The position numbers and the translations under genes are program-made. DNA of 64,000 bases, from NCBI GenBank assembly GCA_026686845.1, contig JAIVEN010000015.1, positions 37,260,970 to 37,324,969 of the forward strand. Reading direction: 5' to 3'. Under the pieces are notes generated by a model, which was given only the letters and a program-made list of their open reading frames with translations, was not told the DNA's origin and searched no databases. Shown here one piece after another: positions 1 through 10,866 of this stretch. Positions within the stretch are counted from its first letter, which is position 1. Each line of letters starts with the position of its first letter. The stretch comes from Adenanthera pavonina (taxonomy: Eukaryota; Streptophyta; Magnoliopsida; Fabales; Fabaceae).

Positions 1-1
1 T

Positions 2-97
2 AGGCTACCTCAATGGAATGAAGATGATGAAGTAGATGATGTGCATGCCACAAGAAATGATCATGAAGAAGGGATATGGGAGAATATCCAGACATAA
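2..97 (+). CDS. C-terminal tail of an upstream element-encoded ORF (partial)
   Basis: A frame open from the window edge (codons from position 5) ends at TAA 95-97 and encodes 30 residues, acidic and rich in D, E and N. The piece is too short to assign to a family. CACTA elements usually carry a TNP2-type transposase gene upstream of, and in the same direction as, the second gene, so this could be its last exon. That is inference from position only. Confidence 0.3.
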   Translation, partial: RLPQWNEDDEVDDVHATRNDHEEGIWENIQT

Positions 98-135
98 GAA
101 AGTTTGAAATACTAGAGGTAGAGGTAGAGTTTTGG

Positions 136-217
136 TTTCTTTTGGTTTATTTACAATGTGATTTCTTTTGGTTTATTTACAATGTGCTTTCATTTCTTTT
201 GGTTTATTTACAATGTG
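136..217 (+). repeat. Three copies of a 25-bp AT-rich direct repeat
   Basis: Copies at 136-160, 162-186 and 193-217 all read TTTCTTTTGG...ACAATGTG, with spacers of 1 and 6 bp. They lie between the partial upstream ORF and the start of the transposase/Ulp1 pseudogene, so they could be part of its promoter or leader. Function unknown. Confidence 0.85.
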
Positions 218-298
218 CTTATTTTCATTTCTTAGTTTAATTATCACATTTTATCTACAATTTACTAACCTTAATTATCATGTTAACTTAATAGCTGT

Positions 299-3200
299 AT
301 GGAGAATCCCTCAAGTAGTAAGTGTAAAAGAGGTAGACGTGGTGGCACACGATTGAAAGAGTTGGCCTTAGCTCATGGTGGTGGCCATAGAAAGAAGGTT
401 AACTTTGATGAATTAGGGAATCCAACTAGGCCTGGATCTAAGCAGTTTAAGAGCTTTATTGGCACTATGACACGCTCAAAAATTAGCATCTTAATCGAAA
501 AATGGGATCATGTAGATGATATTGAGAAGGATTAACTTTGGCAAGCTATCTTGGTAAATAATTATATAATTATCTATTGTTTTACATATTTTTTATCTAT
601 TTTATTGCTAACTTCGTCCCATGCATCCTTGTAGCTAACTTATGACATTCCTCAAACTCAAGTTGTGAAGACAAAGATACTACAATATGCAAGGGGGCGA
701 TGGAAAGACTTCAAGAGCAAACTGACAAGTATTTATGTTTTTGGTAAGATGAGAGACCAAAATCCTTGTGAGAAGTATGAGTATCTTGATCAAGAGACAT
801 GGGAGAAATTTGTTAATAGTCGACATGATCCAACATTTATGGTGAGCAAACATTTGAATGTGATATCAAATACATTTTGTTCTTAATTGCTTTTCTGGAC
901 CTAACCTTCCCATTTATTGCTAACAGAAAAAAAGAGAAGAACATCAAGAGATCCAAAAGAACAATGTTTATCCCCATACCTTGTCTTGTGGAGGGTATGA
1001 ATTGCTTGAAAAACAGATTATGGAGGAGAAGTTTAAAGCAAGAAGAGATGCTGTAGGAAATGAGGAATCAGTAGTTATCTCTCCTCCATCTCCTCCCTCT
1101 CGTCGTGAAAAGTGGAAGAGAGCATGGATGAACAAGGAAGGACAATTCCTCACTGAGGAGGCTAGAATAATAGCTGAGAAGATTGTAAGTAATTTAATAT
1201 AAATGAAAATTATTGTACTTTAGTTACATAATTGTTAATTATGTTAGTTCTTTTTGCATTACAGGATACTCTAGAACAAGAGGTATCCCAAGGGAGCTTT
1301 ACTCCAGTTGGAAGGAAGGATATATTGGCCACTGCACTAGGGAAGGAAGAGCACCCTGGGCGTGTAAGGGGTGTTGGAGGGGGAGTAGGCATAAGACAGT
1401 ACTTTGGATCATGTTCAAGTCATAGCTCAGGATCAGCTTCTATGCACCAAGTGGAAAAAATGATGGAAGATGTTAGAGAGCAAACCCGTGTTGCAGTAGT
1501 AGCTGACATGGAACAATGAATGGAAGCACGAATGGAGGCTATGCAAGAGAAAATGATGTCCATGTTCAGGAGTTCAATGGCGATGCAATCCCGAATAGAA
1601 CAGCCTCCCATGGATATCCCTTCTCCCGTGCCTCCTAGCACGAAAGGAAGTTGTATGCCTCAACCTATGGAGGAACCTGAAATACCAAATACAGGAGCAG
1701 CATGTGAGATTTATTTGGAGGATCCTGACACTCGTATAGTTGCATATGGAAAAGTCTTCAAGTTGGGAGGAACCATCCACCACCAGCAGATACAAAAGGA
1801 CCAGGTAAGGGTGGTGGTTGAGGATGTTGTTGACAATGATGCCTTGGTGCCATTCCCAACTGAGGAGGTTACCTCAGTTCAGCAAGCCCCAAAAAATTTT
1901 ATTTTATGGCCGAAAAGACTAGTCCGCTTGGTTATGGATCAGGTACAAAAAACCATATTATTCTCACTTAATTTCTAAATGAGATGGTATGAAGTTCTAA
2001 TTATTCATTATTTAATTAATTAGGAACTCCACAAGACCAAGGATTCTATGGATTCAAATCCCCAACCCCAACCCCATGCAGTTCAACCCTATGTTGCCCC
2101 GGAGCTTGAGGCATTCACACGACTAACTGTGGCAGCTAGGAAGATTAATACGATCCAGTTACATATGGGTCTAGAGATTGTGGGGAAGGAGTATGACTTC
2201 TGCATCAAAAAGCGAGATGTCATAGAGTTCATAGCATTCAAGCAATTGGGCATATCCATGATGCAATTGTTTATCATGTAAGTTTACTTTTACTTCAAGA
2301 CCTACACTTTTGAATAATCATACAAAGTTGTTAACATAATCTAAACAAAAAGTGAATGAATTTAACTTTTCTAATTCTTTTTTCTAATATTGAAGGTATC
2401 TCCACGACTTGTGCACTAGCTCTGGAAGGAATGACAGATATGGATTCTTATGCCCAATGTACACCCAGAATGCAGGGAACAAGGCAAATGAAAGAATGAG
2501 TTACATTGCAGATAGGCTCAGGGATGAAAACAAGCAATGTTGGATGGTACCATACTGTGAGGGGTAATATTTGGTTTGCAATCCATTCCTTGTATTTAAT
2601 ATGGAATATATAATTGATATTAAATTATCATTAATTGATATATTGTAGGACTTATTGGAAGCTAGGTGTTATTTGCCCACAAAAAACCACCATTTTGTGG
2701 TTTTCGTCCATGGAACAGCAAGTGAGCCTTGATGTGAAGAGCATATTTGAAACGTAAGTTTTCTGTAAAACTTTGTTTCACACGCTTTTAAACTGTGAAT
2801 TAGCTTCATTCTTAGCAAGATGACTATGGAATATAAAATTATATTAGTTGATATATGATGCTTTCCATAATACTTACTACTTTTTGCTATTAGTTCCTAT
2901 TTAAGTTTATAATCATCAATTTTCTATCACTTTTGAGAAATGAGAGTCACACGAACAGGTTAGATATCTTTCTATGTGTACTAAGTTTGTAAACTTATTG
3001 TGTTTCATGGTTATATTCTGATCCTAGTATTAATTTTTGTTCTCTCTTGTGCTTGGTACATCTATGATTATGTTCTCTATGTTGAAAATGTCAGTTTACA
3101 CATGAAAAGAACTTTACTTATCCATAAAAATGACATTATGATTATAGCTCCCACATAGGTCATATAATCATGATTTTCCTTGTCCAAGAATGAGGTTTGG

Positions 3201-5336
3201 TTGCTGTATGTGTATGTGATGTTTTGAGCTTGGAAGGGGTCATATGAGTATGATGTAAAGGCATCATTTCAATAATATTTCCCAATTCCCATGACAGTAC
3301 ACCACACTGGTAGCTAATCCACTCAGAATTTTGGATGTGAACCATTCTTTTTTATAGTTCTGGTCAAAACTCATATATGCTTTCAAATAGAACAGTTTCT
3401 GACATCAATTAGGCAGTTTTCTATGTAATTTTTAAATTCCCTTTAACCCCCCTGATGACAATTGATCCATGATAAAAGTATTAGAGAAGTAACTCACTCG
3501 ACCACTTACAAAAACTGATAATACAATACTAGTTTGTTACTTAGAGTGCTTAAATCAATCCTTACTTCTTCTTTTTTTTCCTTTTTATAGCAAAAGGAAA
3601 GAGACCCAGAATTTGTAGGAGAGATAGATAAATGAAACAAGCAATTATGTACTTTATTTGAATAAGGAGGGAAAAGAAAGAGTGCTTTGTTAAAAGAAAC
3701 AGTGTTAAAGAGGAAGTCTAGCTTCTTTCTTAATCTCAAGTGAATAAATCTACTTAGTTCATAAGAGGCGGTTTTCAAGATGGTTTTGACTTTTAACTTT
3801 GGTTCTTTTGAACAACTTGTTTTGTGGAGTTAAACATGCATGTGTGTTTTTTGAGAAGGTGCTAGAAACCTTTTTTTTTTTTTGCAATGGTATGTGTCTT
3901 AAGATCTTGTTATTCATTTGCAGTTGGTCTTTTACATTAAAAATCTCATATTTTCTATTTACATTTTAATGCTTGTTGTTATGCTTTTTTAAAGTCCTAC
4001 CCAGTCTTATGAGGTGTCTTTGATAATTAAGATGTGTCAGGCTTGAGACTTTGGGTTAGGAAGACATTTACTTGTTCTTCAAAGACTAATAATCAATCTT
4101 CATATCAAGTAGCTAACCTACTGATAATGAGACATATTCCCATGAGTCATTCTATTAGTTTGTTACTAATATAAATTCGGACTGCATGGGTTTCACTTGA
4201 GGGATTTTTGTAGCATTAGCCTTGCATTTTGGTGTGTTTAGAGCAAAGGCACCTCACTATTTCAAGAGTGTTTTTTCATATTTCTCTTTTCTTCTTGCCC
4301 CCTGTGTGTGTGTTTTTTTTTAAATTATTTTTGTGTTGTGTATATAATTTTAATGCATCCTTTATTTCTTGTATTCTTTTCAATCCTTAGTTTTACTGGA
4401 ATAAATGTGAAATGTCTCAAAAATACTTCAACCTTGGTTAATTAAAATACTAATTTACGTGATGGCTTCCCACCAAACTAAATGCATGATGACTACATGT
4501 TAGGGTGTTATTTGTTGTTTGCTTGGCCTAATTGTGAAGTGGCCGAGGCAATTTATATCTCAAGAAAAAGTATGTTTTCTTTCTAAATGTATCAAAGTTG
4601 GGTTAGAAATGATATCATGTCTATTTAGCATTATTTTGATCAATCCATTTCCATTAAACCTTTCTCTTGTTGTATAATTATCTCATCAGAGAATAAGCAT
4701 AGTATACATAATAATAATTATTTATTATTTACTTCTGGGCACTCTAAAATTATTATATGTAATTATTATTATTATTAAAGTATGCACTTCTTTCATTTGA
4801 TATGATGCTTTTTGGAATGTTTGTTTAGGATGACTATGCCTTTTATTGCTATTTCTAACGTGTGATGTTGTATTTTTTGGTGTATTTGATGCTAGATCTC
4901 TGAAGTCATACCAAATGATGGGTGGAAAGCACTCACATAAGCAAAAGAAGTGCAAGTGGGAATATCCACAAGTGAGTAGTTTGAACTCAAGCTTTTTCCA
5001 GAACAATCATTCCATCTTGTTTTATTATTTTTGATTCATTTGTAGTGCCATCGTCATCAAGGAGACAATGAGTCTGGTTATTATGTGATGAGATATATGT
5101 ATGGTATCATCAAGACAAATATTATTGAGTCATTTCATCAGGTAATAATATCTTACCCAACTTAGTTTTGTGATGCTAGTTGAGATTTCTATTGATTGAT
5201 CTATGGCTTATGTTTCAATGGTCTTACTTTGAACTTGCAGCACTATGACGATATTGAGAGCTATTCTGATTTAGAGATGGAACACATTCGCAACATTTGG
5301 GCAGAATATTTTCTACAAAAAGTGGCATTAGGATAA
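299..5336 (+). pseudogene. CACTA second protein: plant transposase-like plus Ulp1-like protease, broken
   Basis: Ten exons with GT-AG introns join in one frame: 299-553, 635-841, 927-1184, 1265-1942, 2024-2277, 2396-2563, 2649-2753, 4896-4971, 5046-5141, 5241-5336; about 730 codons. Codons 1-300 resemble the plant transposase (Ptta/En/Spm) family: RWKDFKSKL near 107-115, GGYELL near 176, EHPGRVRG at 269-276. Codons about 490-730 resemble the Ulp1/C48 cysteine protease domain, with VPYC..TYWKLGVICP, WEYP and ESGYYVMRYM. The frame is broken by TAA at 533-535 and TGA at 1517-1519. Where the family has His-Trp the sequence has Tyr609-Trp610, and where it has the nucleophile Cys before GYYV it has Ser677, so protease activity should be lost. 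The start at 299 is the first ATG in frame; an earlier exon is possible. The element is therefore probably a decayed copy. Splice sites are predicted by eye. Confidence 0.8.
2754..4895 (+). other. Long AT-rich intron of the CACTA pseudogene
   Basis: This 2,142-bp stretch runs from GTAAGT at 2754 to TAG at 4893-4895 and separates the His-Trp-like and Cys-like halves of the Ulp1 region. It is AT-rich with T and A homopolymer runs (for example T12 near 3871) and short reading frames on both strands that look like chance. I see no further gene, RNA or insertion in it. Confidence 0.65.
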
Positions 5337-5810
5337 GGTAATAGTTTAGGTTTACTATTGTATAGTTTTGATGCAAATTCTTGTTGAATTATAAACTTTG
5401 GTGGTAATGAGTTAGCATCTCATGCAGATCGGGAGGGAGCTGATGGGACACAACTTGATCGTAAAGGAAGGAGTTGATGAATAATTTTGTTGTTGTGAAG
5501 CTTTAAGTTTTCTCGTTATTTTCATTTTGTTTTTGAATTGGGCTTGTATTACCTTGTTTAGGACCTTCGGTTTCTTGTTTTAAACTAGTTGGTGTATGTT
5601 TGATTTGGTCATTTTAGTAATGGATTTCTTGTTTTCATTATTGGAATTAATTTCATAACATATTAGAAATGCATCAATTGTCATAGGAAACAAATTTTCA
5701 TTTGTTTTTTGCATGTGAAATTGACAATTGCCACTAATGTTTATAATTTTTTTTAAAAATAATATTTAATTTTGTTTCGTTAGAATTTTTTTTAAAAAAA
5801 AGTTCCATTT
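5337..5810 (+). other. 3' untranslated region and AT-rich tail of the element
   Basis: After the stop at 5334-5336 a further intron is likely: GTAATAG from 5338 and TGCAG ending at 5427, giving a 3' UTR exon from 5428. From about 5480 the sequence is T-rich and non-coding, including A/T runs at 5747-5800. No gene is seen. Confidence 0.5.
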
Positions 5811-6093
5811 CTACGTCGGTTGTAAAATATACCCAACGTAAAAAATTTAATTTTACGTCGGTTAAACTAGATAACCGAAGTAAAATAAAGACGTGAAAAA
5901 TAATTTATTTCGTCCAGTATCATTTTCTACGCCGGCCAGATTTATGGAACCGACGTAGAAAACATATTTCTACGTCGGTTTATGAACCGACGTAGAAATA
6001 ACATGTTTCTACGTCTGCCTGATCCGCGTCACCTTAAGAACCGACATAATTGATGAAAAAGAACCGACGTAGAAATGCCTTTCTGCAGTAGTG
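5811..6093. repeat. CACTA subterminal repeats and 3' terminal inverted repeat
   Basis: The TACGTCGGTT core or its complement recurs at 5811-5820, 5854-5863, 5948-5957, 5970-5980, 5984-5995 and 6061-6072, with decayed copies at 5873, 5927, 6009 and 6038. Copies at 5967-5980 and 5985-5998 form a perfect 14-bp stem with a 4-nt loop. The terminus is 6078-6093. In known CACTA elements such subterminal repeats bind the element-encoded TNPA-type protein; applying that here is inference. Confidence 0.85.
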
Positions 6094-6175
6094 TCTAGTA
6101 CTACTCTCGCCCAGGCGCGCTTACCTGCAGAGTTCTGATGGGATTCGGTGCATTAGTGCTGGTGTGATCGCAACC
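6094..6175 (-). pseudogene. 5S rRNA: 5S rRNA gene copy 1, truncated by the CACTA element
   Basis: Only RNA positions 1-82 remain; the 3' third lies on the far side of the transposon, off-window. The junction base 6094 is T where the array has C. The 5' end reads GGTTGCGATC instead of GGGTGCGATC (CAACC on the + strand). Not functional as it stands. Confidence 0.93.
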
Positions 6176-6642
6176 GATGGCCGGGGCGCAATAATTTGTT
6201 TTCAGGACTCACGCAGTCTCAAAAAGTGTGCCACAAACATTTCTCGGGAACCATGCCACATTCGGACCGACTGGAGAGGCGGGGAATCAGGTCACGCTTT
6301 CTTGGCGGTTCATCCGGTCGGACCGGCTCAACCATCCTGAGTATGGCCCAGCCGATATCACGGGAGGAGAGACAAATTATCGGGAACCGGTCCGACCAGC
6401 AGAAAGTTGAAGGGAGCCACCGCAAGTCGACGGATTGAACACTTCTCGCGGTCGGGTCGGACCAACTGTTGAAGCATGTCAACGAGTCGAACTTTCTGAC
6501 CGGTTCGACCGGTGCATGCCCGGCCTGTATGATTGCGTAAACCAGACGAAAAATGGAAGCGGTCCAGCCGGACTCGATCCATTAAGCACAGAGCCCGGCG
6601 GGGTACTTTTGTTCAGTTGGAGAAACACACTGCGCAAAAGGA

Positions 6643-6761
6643 GGGGTGCAACACGAGGACTTCCCAGGAGCTCACCCATCCTAGTACAACTCTCGCCCAA
6701 GCATGCTTCGCTGCGGTGTTCTGATCGGATCCGGTGCGTTAGTACTGGTGTGATCACACCC
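6643..6761 (-). rRNA. 5S rRNA: 5S rRNA gene copy 2, heavily diverged
   Basis: It is 119 nt long but has about ten substitutions, including in the loop D side (GAGCTCACC on +), GTACAACTC, GCGGTGTTC and CTGATCGG. The closest complete copy to the CACTA insertion; probably a pseudogene. Confidence 0.85.
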
Positions 6762-7229
6762 GACAGCCGAGGCGCAATCATTTGTTTTCAGGACTCACGC
6801 AGTCTCAAAAAGCGTGCCACGAGCATTTCCCGGGAATCGTGCCATATTCGGACCGACTGGTGAGGTGGGGAATCAGATCACGCTTTCTTGGCGGTTGATC
6901 TGGTCGGACCGGCTCCACCAACCGGAGTATGGCCCAGCCGATATCACGAGAGGAGATAGAAAGTATCAGGAACCAGTCTGACTAGCAGAAAGTTGAAGCG
7001 AGCCGCCGCACGTCGCCTGATTTACCGCTTCTCGCGGTCGGGTCGGAGTAACTGTTGAAGCATGACAACTAGTCGAACTTTCTGACCGGTTCGACCGATG
7101 CATGCCCGGCCTGCATGATTGCATAAACTGGACGGAAAACGGAAGCAGTCTAGTCGGACTCGAGCGATTAAGCACAGAACCCGGAGGGGGTGCTTCAGTT
7201 CAGTTGGAGAAACACACTGCGCAAAAGGA

Positions 7230-7348
7230 GAGGTGCAACACGAGGACTTCCCAAGAGGTCACCTATCCTAGTACGACTCTCACCCAGGCACGCTTCGCTG
7301 CGGAGTTCTGATGGGATCCGGTGCATTAGTGCTGGTGTGATCGCACCC
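7230..7348 (-). rRNA. 5S rRNA: 5S rRNA gene copy 3
   Basis: 119 nt. The 3' end is CACCTC rather than CACCCC. It has U53G, C67U and changes at AAGAGG and CCTATCC on the + strand. First member of the 1,172-bp dimer. Confidence 0.9.
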
Positions 7349-7814
7349 GACGGCCAGGGCGCAATCATTTATTTTCAGGACTCACGCAGTCTCAAAAAGC
7401 ATGCCACGAGCATTTCTTGGGAACCGTGCAACATTCGGACCGACCGGTGAGGTGGGGAATCAGGTCACGCTTTCTTGGCGGTTCATCCGGTCGGACCGGC
7501 TCAACCATCCGGAGTATGGCCCAGCCAATATCACGAGAGGAGAGAAAAAGTATCAGGAACCGGTTCGACCAGCAGAAAGTTGAAGCCAGCCGCCGCACGT
7601 CGACGGACTGAACACTTCTCGCGGTCGGGTCGGACCAACTGTTGAAGCATGTCAACGAGTCGAACTTTCTGGCCGGTTCAACCGGTGCATGCCCAGCCTG
7701 CATGATTGCGTAAACCGGACGGAAAACGGAAGCGGTCCAGCCGGACTCGAGCCATTAAGCACAGAACCGGCGGGGTGCTTCTGTTCAGTTTGAGAAACAC
7801 ACTGCACAAAAGGA

Positions 7815-7933
7815 GGGGTGCAACACGAGGACTTCCCAGGATGTCACCCATCCTAGTACTACTCTCGCCCAGGCACGCTTCGCTGCGGAGTTCTGATGGG
7901 ATCCGGTGCGTTAGTGCGGGTGTGATCGCACCC
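7815..7933 (-). rRNA. 5S rRNA: 5S rRNA gene copy 4
   Basis: 119 nt. It has U53G, GGATGTCACC on the + strand and GCGTTAGTGCGGG near the 5' end. Second member of the dimer. Confidence 0.9.
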
Positions 7934-8401
7934 GACGGCCGGGGCATAATCATTTGTTTTCAGGACTCATGCAGTCTCGAAAAGTGTGCCACGAGCATTT
8001 CTCAGGAACCGTGCCACATTCGAACCGACCGGTGAGGCGGGGAATCAGGTCACACTTTCTTGGCGGTTCATCCGGTCGGACCGGCTCAACCATCAGGAGT
8101 ATGGCCTAGCGGATATCACTGGAGGAGAGAGAAAGTGTCGGGAACCGGTCAGACCAGCAGAAAGTTGAAGCGAGCCGCCGCACGTCGCCGGATTGACCGC
8201 TTCTCACGGTCGGGACAAACCAACTGTTGAAGCATGTCAACGGGTCGAACTTTCTCACCGGTTCGACCGGTGCATGCCCGGCCTGCATGATTGCATAAAC
8301 TGGACGGAAAACGGAAGCAGTCTAGTCGGACTCGAGCGATTAAGCACAGAACCCGGAGGGGGTGCTTCAGTTCAGTTGGAGAAACACACTGCGCAAAAGG
8401 A

Positions 8402-8520
8402 GAGGTGCAACACGAGGACTTCCCAAGAGGTCACCTATCCTAGTACGACTCTCACCCAGGCACGCTTCGCTGCGGAGTTCTGATGGGATCCGGTGCATTA
8501 GTGCTGGTGTGATCGCACCC
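8402..8520 (-). rRNA. 5S rRNA: 5S rRNA gene copy 5
   Basis: 119 nt, with the same variants as copy 3, 1,172 bp away. Confidence 0.9.
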
Positions 8521-8986
8521 GACGGCCAGGGCGCAATCATTTATTTTCAGGACTCACGCAGTCTCAAAAAGCATGCCACGAGCATTTCTTGGGAACCGTG
8601 CAACATTCGGACCGACCGGTGAGGTGGGGAATCAGGTCACGCTTTCTTGGCGGTTCATCCGGTCGGACCGGCTCAACCATCCGGAGTATGGCCCAGCCAA
8701 TATCACGAGAGGAGAGAAAAAGTATCGGGAACCGGTTCGACCAGCAGAAAGTTGAAGCCAGCCGCCGCACGTCGACGGACTGAACACTTCTCGCGGTCGG
8801 GTCGGACCAACTGTTGAAGCATGTCAACGAGTCGAACTTTCTGGCCGGTTCAACCGGTGCATGCCCAGCCTGCATGATTGCGTAAACCGGACGGAAAACG
8901 GAAGCGGTCCAGCCGGACTCGAGCCATTAAGCACAGAACCGGCGGGGTGCTTCTGTTCAGTTTGAGAAACACACTGCACAAAAGGA

Positions 8987-9105
8987 GGGGTGCAACACGA
9001 GGACTTCCCAGGATGTCACCCATCCTAGTACTACTCTCGCCCAGGCACGCTTCGCTGCGGAGTTCTGATGGGATCCGGTGCGTTAGTGCGGGTGTGATCG
9101 CACCC
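8987..9105 (-). rRNA. 5S rRNA: 5S rRNA gene copy 6
   Basis: 119 nt, with the same variants as copy 4, 1,172 bp away. Confidence 0.9.
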
Positions 9106-9573
9106 GACGGCCGGGGCATAATCATTTGTTTTCAGGACTCATGCAGTCTCGAAAAGTGTGCCACGAGCATTTCTCAGGAACCGTGCCACATTCGAACCGA
9201 CCGGTGAGGCGGGGAATCAGGTCACACTTTCTTGGCGGTTCATCCGGTCGGACCGGCTCAACCATCAGGAGTATGGCCTAGCGGATATCACTGGAGGAGA
9301 GAGAAAGTGTCGGGAACCGGTCAGACCAGCAGAAAGTTGAAGCGAGCCGCCGCACGTCGCCGGATTGACCGCTTCTCACGGTCGGGACAAACCAACTGTT
9401 GAAGCATGTCAACGGGTCGAACTTTCTCACCGGTTCGACCGGTGCATGCCCGGCCTGCATGATTGCATAAACTGGACGGAAAACGGAAGCAGTCTAGTCG
9501 GACTCGAGCGATTAAGCACAGAACCCGGAGGGGGTGCTTCAGTTCAGTTTGAGAAACACACTGCGCAAAAGGT

Positions 9574-9692
9574 GGGGTACAACACGAGGACTTCCCAGGA
9601 GGTCACCCATCCTAGTACTACTCTCGCCCGAGCGCGGTTAACTGCAGAGTTCTGATGGGATCCGGTGCATTAGGGCTGGTGTGATCGTACCC
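9574..9692 (-). rRNA. 5S rRNA: 5S rRNA gene copy 7, family-1b-like
   Basis: 119 nt. GGGGTACA at the 3' end, GCGCGGTTAACTGCAGAG, AGGGCTGG and GATCGTACCC match the copy at 21517-21635 except for one base. It sits in a tract exchanged from family 1b. Confidence 0.9.
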
Positions 9693-10159
9693 GACGTCCG
9701 AGGCGCAATCCTTTGTTTTCAGGACTAACGCAATATCAAAAAGCGTGCCACGAGCAGTTCTCGGGACCCGTGCCACAATCGGGCCGACCGGTGAGGCGGG
9801 GAATCAGGTCACACTTTCTTGGCGGTTCATCCGGTCGGACCGGCTCAACCATCAGGAGTATGGCCTAGCGGATATCACTGGAGGAGAGAGAAAGTGTCGG
9901 GAACCGGTCAGACCAGCAGAAAGTTGAAGCGAGCCGCCGCACGTCGCCGGATTGACCGCTTCTCACGGTCGGGACAAACCAACTGTTGAAGCATGTCAAC
10001 GGGTCAAACTTTCTGAATGGTTCGACCGGTGCATGCCCGACCTGCATGATTGCGTAAACCGGGCCGAAAATGGAACCGGTCCAGCCGGACTCGAGCCATT
10101 AAGCACAGAACCCGGCGGGGTGCTTCTGTTCAGTTTGAGAAACACACTGCACAAAAGGA

Positions 10160-10279
10160 GGGGTGCAACACGAGGACTTCCCAGGATGTCACCCATCCTA
10201 GTACTACTCTCGCGCCAGGCACGCTTCGCTGCGGAGTTCTGATGGGATTCGGTGCGTTAGTGCGGGTGTGATCCCACCC
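10160..10279 (-). rRNA. 5S rRNA: 5S rRNA gene copy 8, 120 nt
   Basis: An extra G in CTCGCGCCAGGC (+ strand) lengthens the gene to 120 nt. It also has TGATCCCACCC at the 5' end and U53G. Confidence 0.88.
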
Positions 10280-10747
10280 GACGGCCGGGGCGTAATCATT
10301 TGTTTTCAGGACTCATGCAGTCTCGAAAAGTGTGCCACGAGCATTTCTCAGGAACTGTACCACATTCGAACCGACCGGTGAGGCGGGGAATCAGGTCACA
10401 CTTTCTTGGCGGTTCATCCGGTCGGACCGGCTCAACCATCAGGAGTATGGCCTAGCGGATATCACTGGAGGAGAGAGAAAGTGTCGGGAACCGGTCAGAC
10501 CAGCAGAAAGTTGAAGCGAGCCGCCGCACGTCGCCGGATTGACCGCTTCTCACGGTCGGGACAAACCAACTGTTGAAGCATGTCAACGGGTCGAACTTTC
10601 TCACCGGTTCGACCGGTGCATGCCCGGCCTGCATGATTGCATAAACTGGACGGAAAACGGAAGCAGTCTAGTCGGACTCGAGCGATTAAGCACAGAACCC
10701 GGAGGGGGTGCTTCAGTTCAGTTGGAGAAACACACTGCGCAAAAGGA

Positions 10748-10866
10748 GAGGTGCAACACGAGGACTTCCCAAGAGGTCACCTATCCTAGTACGACTCTCA
10801 CCCAGGCACGCTTCGCTGCGGAGTTCTGATGGGATCCGGTGCATTAGTGCTGGTGTGATCGCACCC
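10748..10866 (-). rRNA. 5S rRNA: 5S rRNA gene copy 9
   Basis: 119 nt, same type as copies 3 and 5 (GAGGTGC 3' end, CCTATCC, C67U). Confidence 0.9.

Larger units (their letters stand above)
1..6093 (+). mobile_element. CACTA (En/Spm-type) DNA transposon, 3' part
   Basis: The left end lies outside the window. The right end is at 6093, where the sequence reads ...CTGCAGTAGTG, so the inverted terminus read inward is CACTACTGCAGAAAGG. Inside it lie inverted and direct copies of a TACGTCGGTT motif (5811-6072), as in the subterminal regions of CACTA elements. The internal part carries a spliced gene with plant transposase-like and Ulp1-like regions on the + strand. The base composition is AT-rich, in contrast to the GC-rich 5S array that starts at 6094. 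CACTA elements usually make a 3-bp target duplication; here the right flank is TCT and the left copy is off-window. The family assignment rests on terminus plus coding content; autonomy is unlikely given the broken gene. Confidence 0.9.
7102..9548 (-). repeat. Two copies of a 1,172-bp 5S dimer
   Basis: The stretch 7102-8273 is repeated from 8274 to about 9548 with very few differences (for example TATCAGG versus TATCGGG near 7554/8726). Each copy holds one GAGGTGC-type gene and one AGGATGTCACC-type gene. The second copy stops at the left edge of an exchanged tract at about 9549. Confidence 0.85.

Noticed and set aside
1520..1978. A separate 152-codon gene beginning at the ATG after the TGA
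   Set aside because: It continues exon 4 of the transposase-like gene in the same frame across a single TGA, so it is part of that pseudogene.
3160..5006. Reading frames on the - strand within the long CACTA intron and around exon 8 (for example 3506-3778, 4725-5006)
   Set aside because: Short, AT-rich, no recognisable domain; the last overlaps exon 8 of the + strand gene.
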